From Candidatus Altimarinota bacterium (GTDB lineage: Bacteria; Patescibacteriota; Gracilibacteria; UBA1369; 2-02-FULL-48-14), in NCBI GenBank assembly GCA_015485665.1, contig WFTC01000004.1, forward strand, positions 1-49,144: a stretch of DNA of 49,144 nt, given 5' to 3'. The position numbers and the translations under genes were made by a program. This document shows, piece by piece, positions 19,622 to 26,609 of the stretch. The number at the start of each line of letters is the position of its first letter. Positions within the stretch are counted from its first letter, which is position 1. The notes under the pieces were generated by a model. It searched no databases. It saw only the letters and a program-made list of their open reading frames with translations, and had not been told where the DNA came from.

Positions 19622-20887
19622 TTAAGCGGCATCGGGACGTGCCACGGCATAAACTTCCTCAAGAGAGGTTATTCCCTGTAAAGCTTTCAAAATACCGGCT
19701 TGTTCAAGACTAACCATTCCGGATTTCATTGCAGCATTTTCAATCTCCAAAATACTGGCATCTTTAATTATCATTTGTCTTATGTGATCATTCATTTTCA
19801 TTACTTCAAACAATCCGATTCTGCCGTAATATCCAACTCCTTTGCATGATTGGCAAGTGCTTTGGTCTTCAGCTTTTTTTCCGGGTCCGTAAAATTGAAG
19901 ATTTTCTATAAGCGCTTGATCAACAGCTTCTTCGGGATGCAGTTTTTGCAGCGCTGTACGAACCATCTGCATTGTTTTTTCATCAATTTGTACAATTTGC
20001 CTACAGTCTGGACAAAGCTTACGTACAAGTCTTTGTGCTATGACAGCATTCATAGTTGCGGTTATTAAAAAATTCGGCACTCCCATATTCAAAATACGAG
20101 TCAAGGTTTCCACAGCCGAATTGGTATGAATAGTTGAAAGTACAAGATGTCCGGTAAGAGAAGCTTCAATGGCAACATCAACTGTTTCTTTATCACGAAT
20201 TTCTCCAACCATGATAATGTCCGGATCTTGACGTAGTGCAGTTCTGAGTCCCATGGCAAAAGTATAGTCAATATCAGGATGCACTTGAGATTGATTTAGT
20301 CCATCCATTTGAATTTCAACAGGATCTTCAATTGTCATTATATTGACTTCCGGTTTATTTAGGAGTGTCATGCCAGAATAAAGAGTGGTTGTTTTACCTG
20401 AGCCTGTAGGTCCGGAAGTTAAAATTATGCCATTTGGCAAGGCAAGAGCTTCATTTAGAAATCTCAAAGCATTGCCGGATATGCCCAGCTCCGCAAAACT
20501 TGGAATGTTTCTGGACTGATCTTGAATACGCATTACAATTTTTTCACCATTTACAGTTGGTAGAGAAGACACACGTAAATCAAGCTCACGTCCATCGGCT
20601 GTACTTACTTGCGCTCGTCCGTCTTGAGGAATTCTTTGTTCATCAATTTTTAAATTAGCCATGATTTTAATTCTGGAAACTACAGCAGGATGTATATTTG
20701 GCGGATATTCAACTACGCGACGCAGTGCACCATCAATTCTGTAACGCATTTGAACCGTATTCTTCAAAGGTTCTATGTGAATATCAGAAGCTCGTGAATC
20801 AATTGCGTATGATACTGCATTCATAACCAATTGAGGTATGTTGCCTCCAACAATGGCATCTTGTAATTCTTGTAGTTTTGCGTCCAT
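19622..20887 (-). CDS. pilB: Pilus assembly ATPase PilB/GspE, lacking the N-terminal domain
   Basis: A 421-residue hexameric secretion ATPase powering pilin polymerisation. Visible motifs: Walker A GPTGSGKT at 159-166, Asp box TIEDPVE near 185, Walker B DPDIIMVGEIRD near 222-233, His box STIHTN near 250, and a zinc tetracysteine (CPDC near 293, CQSC near 343) typical of PilB/GspE and absent from PilT. Family members usually have about 550-570 residues because of an N-terminal T2SSE_N/MshEN domain. Here the chain starts directly at the N2-like domain. The start is well fixed because its ATG overlaps the previous stop (TAATG at 20885-20889). The missing domain normally contacts PilM/GspL, and no pilM is seen in the operon. 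Confidence 0.92.
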   Translation of the reverse strand: MDAKLQELQDAIVGGNIPQLVMNAVSYAIDSRASDIHIEPLKNTVQMRYRIDGALRRVVEYPPNIHPAVVSRIKIMANLKIDEQRIPQDGRAQVSTADGRELDLRVSSLPTVNGEKIVMRIQDQSRNIPSFAELGISGNALRFLNEALALPNGIILTSGPTGSGKTTTLYSGMTLLNKPEVNIMTIEDPVEIQMDGLNQSQVHPDIDYTFAMGLRTALRQDPDIIMVGEIRDKETVDVAIEASLTGHLVLSTIHTNSAVETLTRILNMGVPNFLITATMNAVIAQRLVRKLCPDCRQIVQIDEKTMQMVRTALQKLHPEEAVDQALIENLQFYGPGKKAEDQSTCQSCKGVGYYGRIGLFEVMKMNDHIRQMIIKDASILEIENAAMKSGMVSLEQAGILKALQGITSLEEVYAVARPDAA

Positions 20888-21456
20888 TAAATAGCGTTAA
20901 AGTAAGCATTAAGTTCAATATTGACATCATAAGTTCCTCCGTATTCAAGAGGATAGCTTACAGTAAGATCTTCAATGCTCATCAAACGAACTTGCCCCTC
21001 GAACGAACCTGAATTTTCAATATATTCCAAAAATTTAATAAGATTTTTTTTTGAAGTGTTAAGTTGCATGCTTACTGGAACATAAAAATATTCTTCTTCA
21101 CCATATGATTGAGCTGCTTTGTAATTAATGTTGCTTATAAAGAAAGGGTTGCTGTTAAAATTGTTCTTCGTTGCAAAATCATCAAAAAGCCTTGTGAGCT
21201 TTGTCAAATCTTCATCAATCGGGAAGACAATATTAAGTTCTTGTGACAAGCTGCTTCGTTCATTTGATACGGAGGTTTTTATGTTTTGATATTCTTCTAT
21301 AAGTAGATTTTTTTCTACAGACAGATTGGATGCTTGTCGCTTGTAGCTTTCCGCTTGTATTTTGTTGCTTTGTAAAATGCCTGCTTGCCACAGGGAACCT
21401 ATCAATGTGATAAGTATTATTAATAAAGCTGCAATGAATTGATTTCTGTTACTCAT
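20887..21456 (-). CDS. PilO-like pilus assembly protein
   Basis: A 189-residue bitopic protein. One transmembrane helix near residues 8-28 (FIAALLIILITLIGSLWQAG) is followed by a coiled coil (about 30-75) and an alpha/beta domain. That domain contains VPVSMQLNTSKKNLIKFLEYIENSG, the pattern seen in PilO/GspM-type ferredoxin-like domains. PilO pairs with PilN to link the cytoplasmic motor to the envelope. The call rests on topology, this motif and position. The start ATG overlaps the previous gene by 8 bases (ATGAGTAA), and the stop overlaps the pilB start by one base, so the three genes are translationally coupled. Confidence 0.75.
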   Translation of the reverse strand: MSNRNQFIAALLIILITLIGSLWQAGILQSNKIQAESYKRQASNLSVEKNLLIEEYQNIKTSVSNERSSLSQELNIVFPIDEDLTKLTRLFDDFATKNNFNSNPFFISNINYKAAQSYGEEEYFYVPVSMQLNTSKKNLIKFLEYIENSGSFEGQVRLMSIEDLTVSYPLEYGGTYDVNIELNAYFNAI

Positions 21457-22708
21457 TTTGAAGTTCTAAAGAAATGCGAAATTGACCTTCATATTCCTCT
21501 TCGGATTTATTTTTACTGTAGCTTCTGTCTTCAACATTCATAAAGCTGGAGGAAGATTCAAGCAGATCAATGTAATTGGAAACAAGAGTAAAGTTTTTAC
21601 TGTCATCTGTTACTGTAAATCCGGATATACTTATTTTGTAACCTTCAAACCGAATATCCCTTAAAATTAGATTGCCAGGAAATTCAGTATTGAAAAGAGG
21701 ATCCACTTTCTTTGTAAGGCTTTCTATTTCACTGAAATATTTTGACCACTCCATGCGATTATTTCTGATAGAAGAAATAAGGGCATATACGCTACGGTTT
21801 AAATTATTATAACCTTCCATCAATGAAGCTATTGCATCTTCATTCGCATCTTCCGGATTTAAAGCTATCAAATCTGACCTGAATGAATCATTTAAAATTA
21901 GACTTCTTGTATTCTGCAGGTCTTGCAAATCTTGAGTTAGCGTACTTTCGTCTACGGTGCCAGCTTTTGCTTCAAGTGCATCAATAAGATTGGTGATCAA
22001 TATGTTCGCTGCAACTTTCTGATCTTGACTAATTGAGCTATCCACTTTTTTTTGAATAGATTGCAGCAAGTTAATAATTTCATCTTTATCCGCTTGAGCG
22101 GCGGATGCAAATGCTTCTTTTTTATTTGATGAGTTTACATCTGATGCCGCTTGCCTCAGATTGTAAAGGTAAGAGTCACTTTTCCCGGCAAATTGATCCA
22201 GCAGCAATATTGCAGACAGATGTTTTTGCACAAGCACTTCCGCTTCCACCTCTGTCAGTTGATTGAGCGCCACAAGACGTTCTTGAGCAGGATTTGCACC
22301 CAGTATTCCAAATTCAGCTTTATTTTGGGTATAGAAAAAACTTCCACTTAGAGCAAAGAGCATAATAGAAACACGCAGCATTATTTTCCCATTAGACACC
22401 TTTGATTTTTTATTTTTTTGACTTTTTTTAATGCTTTCCAAGTTTAATTTTTTCTTGAAAGAGGAGAGCTTTCGTCCCGCAACTTGTTTTTTAATGGGGT
22501 CCATTAAATTTGATGACTGCATAACTTTGTCATCACCAAAAAGTTGGGTAAATACATTACTTTCTGGTTTTTTTACGGCAGGTTTTTTCTCTTTGTTCAA
22601 ATCTACTTGAAGCGGTTTCGGCTTTGGCATTATTTGAATTTGCGCCTGCTGTGAAGCGGATACGTTTTTATTTGGCTCTGAATTTTTAGGCTCTGCACCC
22701 TCTGCCAT
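21449..22708 (-). CDS. PilN-like bitopic protein with long cytoplasmic tail
   Basis: A 419-residue protein, first in the pilus operon. Residues 1-108 are a charged, Lys/Pro/Gln-rich, probably disordered cytoplasmic tail. Residues 109-127 form one membrane helix. The rest is helical, ending with a beta-alpha domain (ILRDIRFEGYKISISGFTVTD, then VSNYIDLLESSSSFMNVED) that resembles PilN/GspL C-terminal domains. Classical PilN is about 200 residues with a very short cytoplasmic end that binds PilM. Here the long tail may replace that contact (inference). It starts 18 bases downstream of a strong promoter's expected transcription start and overlaps the PilO-like gene by 8 bases. The family assignment is tentative. 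Confidence 0.6.
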   Translation of the reverse strand: MAEGAEPKNSEPNKNVSASQQAQIQIMPKPKPLQVDLNKEKKPAVKKPESNVFTQLFGDDKVMQSSNLMDPIKKQVAGRKLSSFKKKLNLESIKKSQKNKKSKVSNGKIMLRVSIMLFALSGSFFYTQNKAEFGILGANPAQERLVALNQLTEVEAEVLVQKHLSAILLLDQFAGKSDSYLYNLRQAASDVNSSNKKEAFASAAQADKDEIINLLQSIQKKVDSSISQDQKVAANILITNLIDALEAKAGTVDESTLTQDLQDLQNTRSLILNDSFRSDLIALNPEDANEDAIASLMEGYNNLNRSVYALISSIRNNRMEWSKYFSEIESLTKKVDPLFNTEFPGNLILRDIRFEGYKISISGFTVTDDSKNFTLVSNYIDLLESSSSFMNVEDRSYSKNKSEEEYEGQFRISLELQNE

Positions 22709-22732
22709 TGTTTTTATTTTTTATATCTCTTA

Positions 22733-22761
22733 ATTATAGCAGAAATTCGCATTTTCTTCAA
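22733..22761 (-). promoter_or_regulatory. Strong extended -10 promoter of the pilus operon
   Basis: Read on the minus strand: TTGAAG (756-761 of the 22-kb block), a 17-base spacer, then a perfect TATAAT (22733-22738) preceded by TGC. The expected start of transcription is about 18 bases upstream of the PilN-like ATG. Confidence 0.8.
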
Positions 22762-22773
22762 TACCTTGTATTA

Positions 22774-23237
22774 TTAGGTGAAAAGTGATTCCGGTATTTT
22801 TGAAATAAATAGTACTTCTTCATCCCACTTGGAAGGATTAAGACCTTTAGGTGCGAAAATAACGCATCCATCACAAGGGGCATATAGAGGACCTTGATCC
22901 CCATTAGCTAATTTTTGCCCTTTATGAATTTTTTCAAAAGGTTGAAAGATGCGCTCTAGGCTGTAACTTTGATTTGGGAAAATAAGGCTATCTATAATTT
23001 CATAGTTTTTAATTGCAGGTAGATCTGATCTGGGGCCATCAATCATATCAAGATTAATAAGCAAGCGCTCACAGCACTTTTTAGCAATAATTTCGCTTTT
23101 AGGGTTCTCATAGCTACAAGTTCTTCAATCCAAGGGGCTACTCTATTTTCAAAACGAGATTGTTCATCACGCCCTGCTGGGTACATGTAGGCTAGATTAG
23201 TATCGGGCCTATAAAATTGATCTAAAGTAGTTTCCAT
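22774..23237 (-). pseudogene. Decayed aspartoacylase/succinylglutamate desuccinylase-like gene
   Basis: Two frames together resemble parts of the AstE/AspA zinc-hydrolase family (M14-like). The upstream part (from ATG 23237) has FYRPDTNLAYMYPAGRDEQ followed by ENRVAPWIEEL, matching the family's D-x-N-R region and the helix after it. The reading then shifts. The other frame gives ENPKSEIIAKKC, matching the family's E-x-P-x-S helix, and continues through IDGPRSDLP and a C-terminal beta domain (LYAPCDGCVIFAPKG) to the stop. The HGNE zinc motif, the middle DLH segment and probably about 100 codons are missing, so activity is unlikely. A stop lies just upstream of the first ATG. The assignment is from motif memory. 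A sequencing error could explain the frameshift but not the missing parts. Confidence 0.6.
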
Positions 23238-23553
23238 AATTTAATAGTCTGATAAATAGAAAACCCCACCATATGAGTGAAGGGAATTTTCTGTTCTGTT
23301 TGGCTCAATGTAGATGTACAAGGACCGCTAAACACCCACCCCCACCTTAACAATGATGAAGCCAATTAGCTACACGAGTGCTGTTTACAATGCTGAAAAC
23401 TGTATTTTGATTATTTAGCAATAAAAATTTCATAATGCCATTTAAACGCAACAGCAAGGTAACAATATTTTTTATATTATGTCAATATACAATCTTTATC
23501 CAAAAAAAGATGCCCGCAAAGAGAGCATCTTTTTTCAATTTTTTTAAAAGTAA
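23238..23553. other. Non-coding gap between pseudogene and rplL
   Basis: This 316-base stretch holds the bidirectional hairpin at 23502-23536 and nothing else I can support. All frames upstream of the pseudogene are broken. I looked for the missing HGNE motif of the aspartoacylase family in the three minus frames and did not find it. The part at 23400-23500 is AT-rich; a TTGACA on the minus strand (480-485 of the 23-kb block) has no acceptable -10 box. Confidence 0.6.
23502..23536 (-). terminator. Terminator of rplJ-rplL (bidirectional)
   Basis: GATGC (23509-23513) pairs with GCATC (23525-23529). Runs of A and T outside extend the stem and give a U-tract on either strand. It lies 18 bases past the rplL stop. 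Confidence 0.82.
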
Positions 23554-23967
23554 TTATTGAAGTTCAACGGAAGCACCTGCTCCTTCAAGAGTGGATTTTG
23601 CTTCTTCGGCTTTAGCTTTGTCAACGTTTTCCAAGACAGTACCGTTGTTGTCAACAACTTCTTTTGCCTCTTTAAGTCCAAGTCCGGTTATTTCTCTCAC
23701 CGCTTTAATAACGGCGATTTTTTGGGCACCGGCTCCAGTCAATACTACATTGAAGCTGGATTTTTCTTCTCCACCACCGGCATCTCCACCACCGGCAGCG
23801 GCTCCGCCAACAGCAGCAACGGCAACAGGAGCAGCAGAAATTCCGTACTCTTGTTCCATAAATTTAACTACATTATTGACTTGTATGATATTGAGCTTTT
23901 CAAGGGCGTCTATAACAGCCTTTTCTTCTTTTGAAAGCTCAATCTTTTCCACATTTTCTTCAGACAT
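23554..23967 (-). CDS. rplL: Ribosomal protein L7/L12 (bL12)
   Basis: A 137-residue stalk protein that recruits translation factors to the ribosome. The N-terminal dimerisation region (about 1-50, ending [12 protein letters not shown]) leads into an Ala/Gly hinge (about 52-68). Then comes the C-terminal factor-binding domain with [35 protein letters not shown]. This is a few residues longer than typical because the hinge is very glycine-rich. It lies 27 bases downstream of rplJ and is followed by a terminator. Two long plus-strand frames overlapping it are shadows. Confidence 0.97.
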   Translation of the reverse strand: MSEENVEKIELSKEEKAVIDALEKLNIIQVNNVVKFMEQEYGISAAPVAVAAVGGAAAGGGDAGGGEEKSSFNVVLTGAGAQKIAVIKAVREITGLGLKEAKEVVDNNGTVLENVDKAKAEEAKSTLEGAGASVELQ

Positions 23968-23994
23968 GAGAAATTATTGTTAATAATAAAAATT

Positions 23995-24582
23995 TTAAGC
24001 ATTTTCTGCCGAAGTCTTATCTTCGGCGGCGGTAGCTTTTTCCGCTTGATTAGCCTCATTGTCGGGCATTTGTTCAGCATAAGCTTCAAGTGCGCGTGCA
24101 AAAGAGGATAGTCCTCCATTCAACATTCCTTGGAATCCTCGCAAAGGTCCTTGCATCATGGACATGAATTTTGCAAGCAATTCTTCTTTGGATGGGAGTT
24201 CGGCTAATTCTTTCATCTCTATGATGGATAAGATTTTTCCTTCCATAACTCCACCCATAAGTTTCACTACGGGCACTTTTTTTGAGCTGGCCTTAAGAAG
24301 TTTAGGTCCGGACACAACATCTTCAAAAGAAAATGCGGCACCAACCGTGCCTTCCATGATTTCATCCGGAAGTTCAATGCCGTTTTCCTTGGCTGCAAGT
24401 TTGAAAAGGCTACGTTTTGCAACTTTAAACTTTACTCCTTGACTGCGCATTTCATTACGCATATCGCTTATTTCGGATACACTCATTCCTGCGTACTGAC
24501 CGAATGTAACGGATTTTGCATCCTTGAATAGCTCAACCAGCTCTGCAAGGATTTCTTCCTTCTTTTTTCTGGAAACTGCCAT
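23995..24582 (-). CDS. rplJ: Ribosomal protein L10 (uL10)
   Basis: A 195-residue protein that anchors L7/L12 dimers to the large subunit. Early residues MAVSRKKKEEILAELVELF and the segment VTFGQYAGMSVSEISDMRNE are family hallmarks. The C-terminal part carries the helix that binds L12 dimers, followed by an Ala/Glu-rich tail (from about residue 172) longer than in Escherichia coli. The gene is preceded by a long structured leader, so autoregulation by free L10 (or the L10-L12 complex) is expected. It is cotranscribed with rplL. Confidence 0.96.
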   Translation of the reverse strand: MAVSRKKKEEILAELVELFKDAKSVTFGQYAGMSVSEISDMRNEMRSQGVKFKVAKRSLFKLAAKENGIELPDEIMEGTVGAAFSFEDVVSGPKLLKASSKKVPVVKLMGGVMEGKILSIIEMKELAELPSKEELLAKFMSMMQGPLRGFQGMLNGGLSSFARALEAYAEQMPDNEANQAEKATAAEDKTSAENA

Positions 24583-24645
24583 AAGTATAGATTGTTTTTT
24601 TAAGATGAAGTGATAAGCTGAGTCGACCTATCTTATTAAAAGAAC

Positions 24646-24673
24646 TCAACTCGCGTTTCAGAGTGCGAGTTGA
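24646..24673 (-). terminator. Attenuator-like hairpin in the rplJ leader
   Basis: On the minus strand TCAACTCGC pairs with GCGAGTTGA (9 bp, 10-base loop), followed by GTTCTTTTAATAAG. It lies between the L10-leader-like core and the rplJ start, the place of the terminator in regulated L10 leaders of Firmicutes. The U-tract is imperfect, so termination would be partial. Confidence 0.55.
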
Positions 24674-24696
24674 ATCCAAGAAGGAATTCAGCTTTC

Positions 24697-24752
24697 GCAT
24701 CTCGGTAGGTCTTCTGTCATCCTTCATCATTGATGACCGCCTACGGTCTTAA
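24697..24752 (-). ncRNA. L10 leader (ribosomal-protein autoregulatory RNA)
   Basis: Read on the minus strand, AAGACCGTAGG comes first and CCTACCGAGATG comes last, with GTAGG pairing to CCTAC. Between them TCATC/GATGA and GTCAT/ATGAC form an inner hairpin. The closing CCTACCGAG-type sequence is what I recall from L10 leaders of Firmicutes. It sits upstream of rplJ-rplL, within the first 15-70 bases after the promoter. Binding of L10 here would repress its own operon (family knowledge). A covariance search against the L10 leader family would settle it. Confidence 0.7.
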
Positions 24753-24762
24753 ACGCGGGTGC

Positions 24763-24791
24763 ATTCTAGTATTATTTGACGGATTTGTAAA
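24763..24791 (-). promoter_or_regulatory. rplJL promoter
   Basis: On the minus strand: TTTACA (24786-24791), 17 bases, TAGAAT (24763-24768). Transcription would begin just before the L10-leader-like RNA, about 175 bases upstream of the rplJ ATG. Confidence 0.75.
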
Positions 24792-24813
24792 GTGAAATCT
24801 AATGCAAACTTGC

Positions 24814-24835
24814 AGGTGTTTATAGATGAACACCT
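24814..24835. repeat. 7-bp inverted repeat upstream of the CADD-like gene
   Basis: AGGTGTT (814-820) and AACACCT (829-835 of the 24-kb block) are separated by 8 bases and end 8 bases before the -35 box of the plus-strand promoter. It could be an operator or a weak hairpin; there is no T-run that would make a good terminator. Confidence 0.5.
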
Positions 24836-24843
24836 TTGAATGC

Positions 24844-24872
24844 TTGTCATTAAAGAATAGAGTTTATATTCT
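24844..24872 (+). promoter_or_regulatory. Promoter of the CADD-like gene
   Basis: TTGTCA (24844-24849), 17-base spacer, TATTCT (24867-24872). The ATG lies about 32 bases after the expected transcription start. Confidence 0.65.
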
Positions 24873-24911
24873 CAAAAGGCTCAATATAAATGCCAATTAA
24901 CCCTTATCACC

Positions 24912-25595
24912 ATGATATTCATTCAAGAACTAAAAGAGCTCATTGCGGAGAAGCACCTTCTTGGACATCCGTTCTATCAAGCTTGGACGGCAGGAACGCT
25001 CCCCATTGAAGTGATGCAGAAATATGCCGAACAGTACTACCATCTTGAGAAAAACTTCCCAAATTTTCTGAGCTCCATGCTAATGACAGCAGATTCAAAA
25101 AAGGCGCGAGAGATTATTTTGAATAACTTTCTTGATGAAGCGGAAGGAAAGGACAACCACAGAGAACTCTGGATAAAGTTTGGAGAAGGAATCGGTGCAA
25201 CTCGTGCAGGCATGAAAAACTCTAATGCTCTTCAACAAACTGCTGACGCAATAGAGACCTTCCAAACTCTTTCTGAAAAATCTTTTCTTTTGGGGGCTGC
25301 GGCTTTGGCGGCCTATGAAACTCAAGTGCCTGAAGTGGCTAAAGAAAAGATTGATGGTCTGATTAGAAACTACGGCATAGACAGTGAAGAAACCATGCGT
25401 TTCTTCAGAGTGCACAAAGAAGTGGATGTTGCTCATGCAGATGCATGGTGGGAAATTATTGAAAAATACTGTGATGATGAAGCCATTAAAAAAGAAGTAC
25501 GTGAATCTGTGATAAAAGGGAGAGATGCACTTTGGAACTTTCTTACAGGTATTATGGAGGCTTATTATCCTGAAGCATGCGATTGCGAAATCTAA
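24912..25595 (+). CDS. CADD-like diiron oxygenase (TenA/PqqC fold), putative para-aminobenzoate synthase
   Basis: A 227-residue all-helical protein of the TenA/PqqC superfamily, closest in motif spacing to chlamydial CADD. CADD makes para-aminobenzoate for folate by destroying one of its own tyrosines. Probable metal ligands are E76, H83, E136, H168, D172 and H175, whose spacings match the CADD ligands as I remember them (E81, H88, E142, H174, D178, H181). The sacrificed tyrosine (CADD Y27) corresponds to Y22, Y43 to Y38, Y141 to Y135, and the amine-donor K152 to K146; CADD Y170 is a Phe here (F164). The C-terminus has EACDCEI. The gene has its own promoter and heads a plus-strand run with miaA and recJ, so context gives no pathway. 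TenA or PqqC activity is less likely because of the metal site. Confidence 0.8.
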   Translation: MIFIQELKELIAEKHLLGHPFYQAWTAGTLPIEVMQKYAEQYYHLEKNFPNFLSSMLMTADSKKAREIILNNFLDEAEGKDNHRELWIKFGEGIGATRAGMKNSNALQQTADAIETFQTLSEKSFLLGAAALAAYETQVPEVAKEKIDGLIRNYGIDSEETMRFFRVHKEVDVAHADAWWEIIEKYCDDEAIKKEVRESVIKGRDALWNFLTGIMEAYYPEACDCEI

Positions 25596-25661
25596 TACAG
25601 AAGAACTTTAATCCGCACATAAAAAGGCTCTCCTAAGCTACTCTTTTTTGTTAAACTGCAG

Positions 25662-26609
25662 ATGATGAATGACTTGATGCATCACATTTCTTTGTTTCTC
25701 AAAGAGGCTGAAAAGGCAGGTGAGACACCGCTTTTGGTGGTTTGTGGACCTACAGCATCAGGCAAGACTAAACTGAGCCTCGTATTAGCGGAGCATTTTA
25801 ATGGAGAAATTATCTCAGCAGATTCAATGCAGATTTATAGAAAGATGAATATTGGAAGCGATAAGATTGATTCTACAACCTCAAAACGAGTTAAGCATCA
25901 TATGATTGATATTATTGACCCATGTCAACGTTTTACAATGGCGGATTTTCAACGTGAAGCTAAGCGAGCGATCACGGACATCGCTAAGCGCAATAAATTA
26001 GCTATTTTGACAGGAGGAACAGGTTTGTATATCAATGCGGTCATAGAAAATTACCAGCTTCCAAAGGCCCCTCCGGATCCAAAAATAAGAGAAGAATTGC
26101 AGGCTATTTATGAAAAACACGGAAAGGATTATCTTTATAATATGCTTCTTAATCTTGATCCAAAGGCTGCAGTAAAGATACACCCGAACAATGTAAGATA
26201 TGTTGCACGTGCATTGGAAATCGTTCTCCAGACAAAAGCGCCAAAAAAAGCACGGCAAGGAAAGCGCCTTTATGATGTCTTTAAAATTGCTGTGGAATGG
26301 GACAGAGAGGTTTTATATGAGCGCATTAATAAACGTGTAGATGAAATGATTGAAAGAGGGCTGATCAGTGAAATCAAATCTTTGATTGCAGAGGGTTACA
26401 CAGAATCCTGCCAAGCCATGCAAGGACTAGGTTATAAAGAGTATTTCCCATATTTAAGGGGTGAGAAATCTTTGGAGGAATGTAAAGAGGAACACAAAAA
26501 GGCTACACGAAATTTTGCCAAACGTCAGATAACGTGGTTTGGCAGGGAAGAAGATATTTATTGGATTCAGCCTGACGAATTCTTTGACCTCATCAAACAT
26601 GAATCCTAA
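25662..26609 (+). CDS. miaA: tRNA dimethylallyltransferase MiaA
   Basis: A 315-residue enzyme that adds a dimethylallyl group to A37 of tRNAs reading UNN codons. Visible motifs: P-loop GPTASGKT (29-36), DSMQIY (54-59), GGTGLYINAV near residue 120, and the late region QAMQGLGYKEYFPYLRG followed by KRQITWFGRE. All are characteristic of MiaA, and the length is normal. A second Met directly follows the first, so the start is uncertain by one codon. The 3' end overlaps the recJ start by 11 bases. No MiaB is in the window. Confidence 0.96.
   Translation: MMNDLMHHISLFLKEAEKAGETPLLVVCGPTASGKTKLSLVLAEHFNGEIISADSMQIYRKMNIGSDKIDSTTSKRVKHHMIDIIDPCQRFTMADFQREAKRAITDIAKRNKLAILTGGTGLYINAVIENYQLPKAPPDPKIREELQAIYEKHGKDYLYNMLLNLDPKAAVKIHPNNVRYVARALEIVLQTKAPKKARQGKRLYDVFKIAVEWDREVLYERINKRVDEMIERGLISEIKSLIAEGYTESCQAMQGLGYKEYFPYLRGEKSLEECKEEHKKATRNFAKRQITWFGREEDIYWIQPDEFFDLIKHES

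Larger units (their letters stand above)
24583..24911. other. Divergent intergenic region between rplJ and the CADD-like gene
   Basis: This 329-base region is fully occupied by regulatory signals, described separately. On the minus strand these are the rplJ promoter, the L10-leader-like RNA and an attenuator-like hairpin. On the plus strand these are an inverted repeat and the promoter of the CADD-like gene. No coding frame in it looks real. Confidence 0.7.

Noticed and set aside
23457-23485. Promoter with perfect TTGACA on the minus strand before the pseudogene
   Set aside because: No acceptable -10 hexamer at 16-18 bases; region is simply AT-rich.
23557-23983. Two plus-strand frames of 125 and 130 codons over rplL
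   Set aside because: Reverse-complement images of the Ala/Gly/Glu-rich rplL sequence.
26539-26598. Longer recJ start inside miaA
   Set aside because: The extra residues are a shifted reading of the miaA end; ATG 26599 gives a normal RecJ start.
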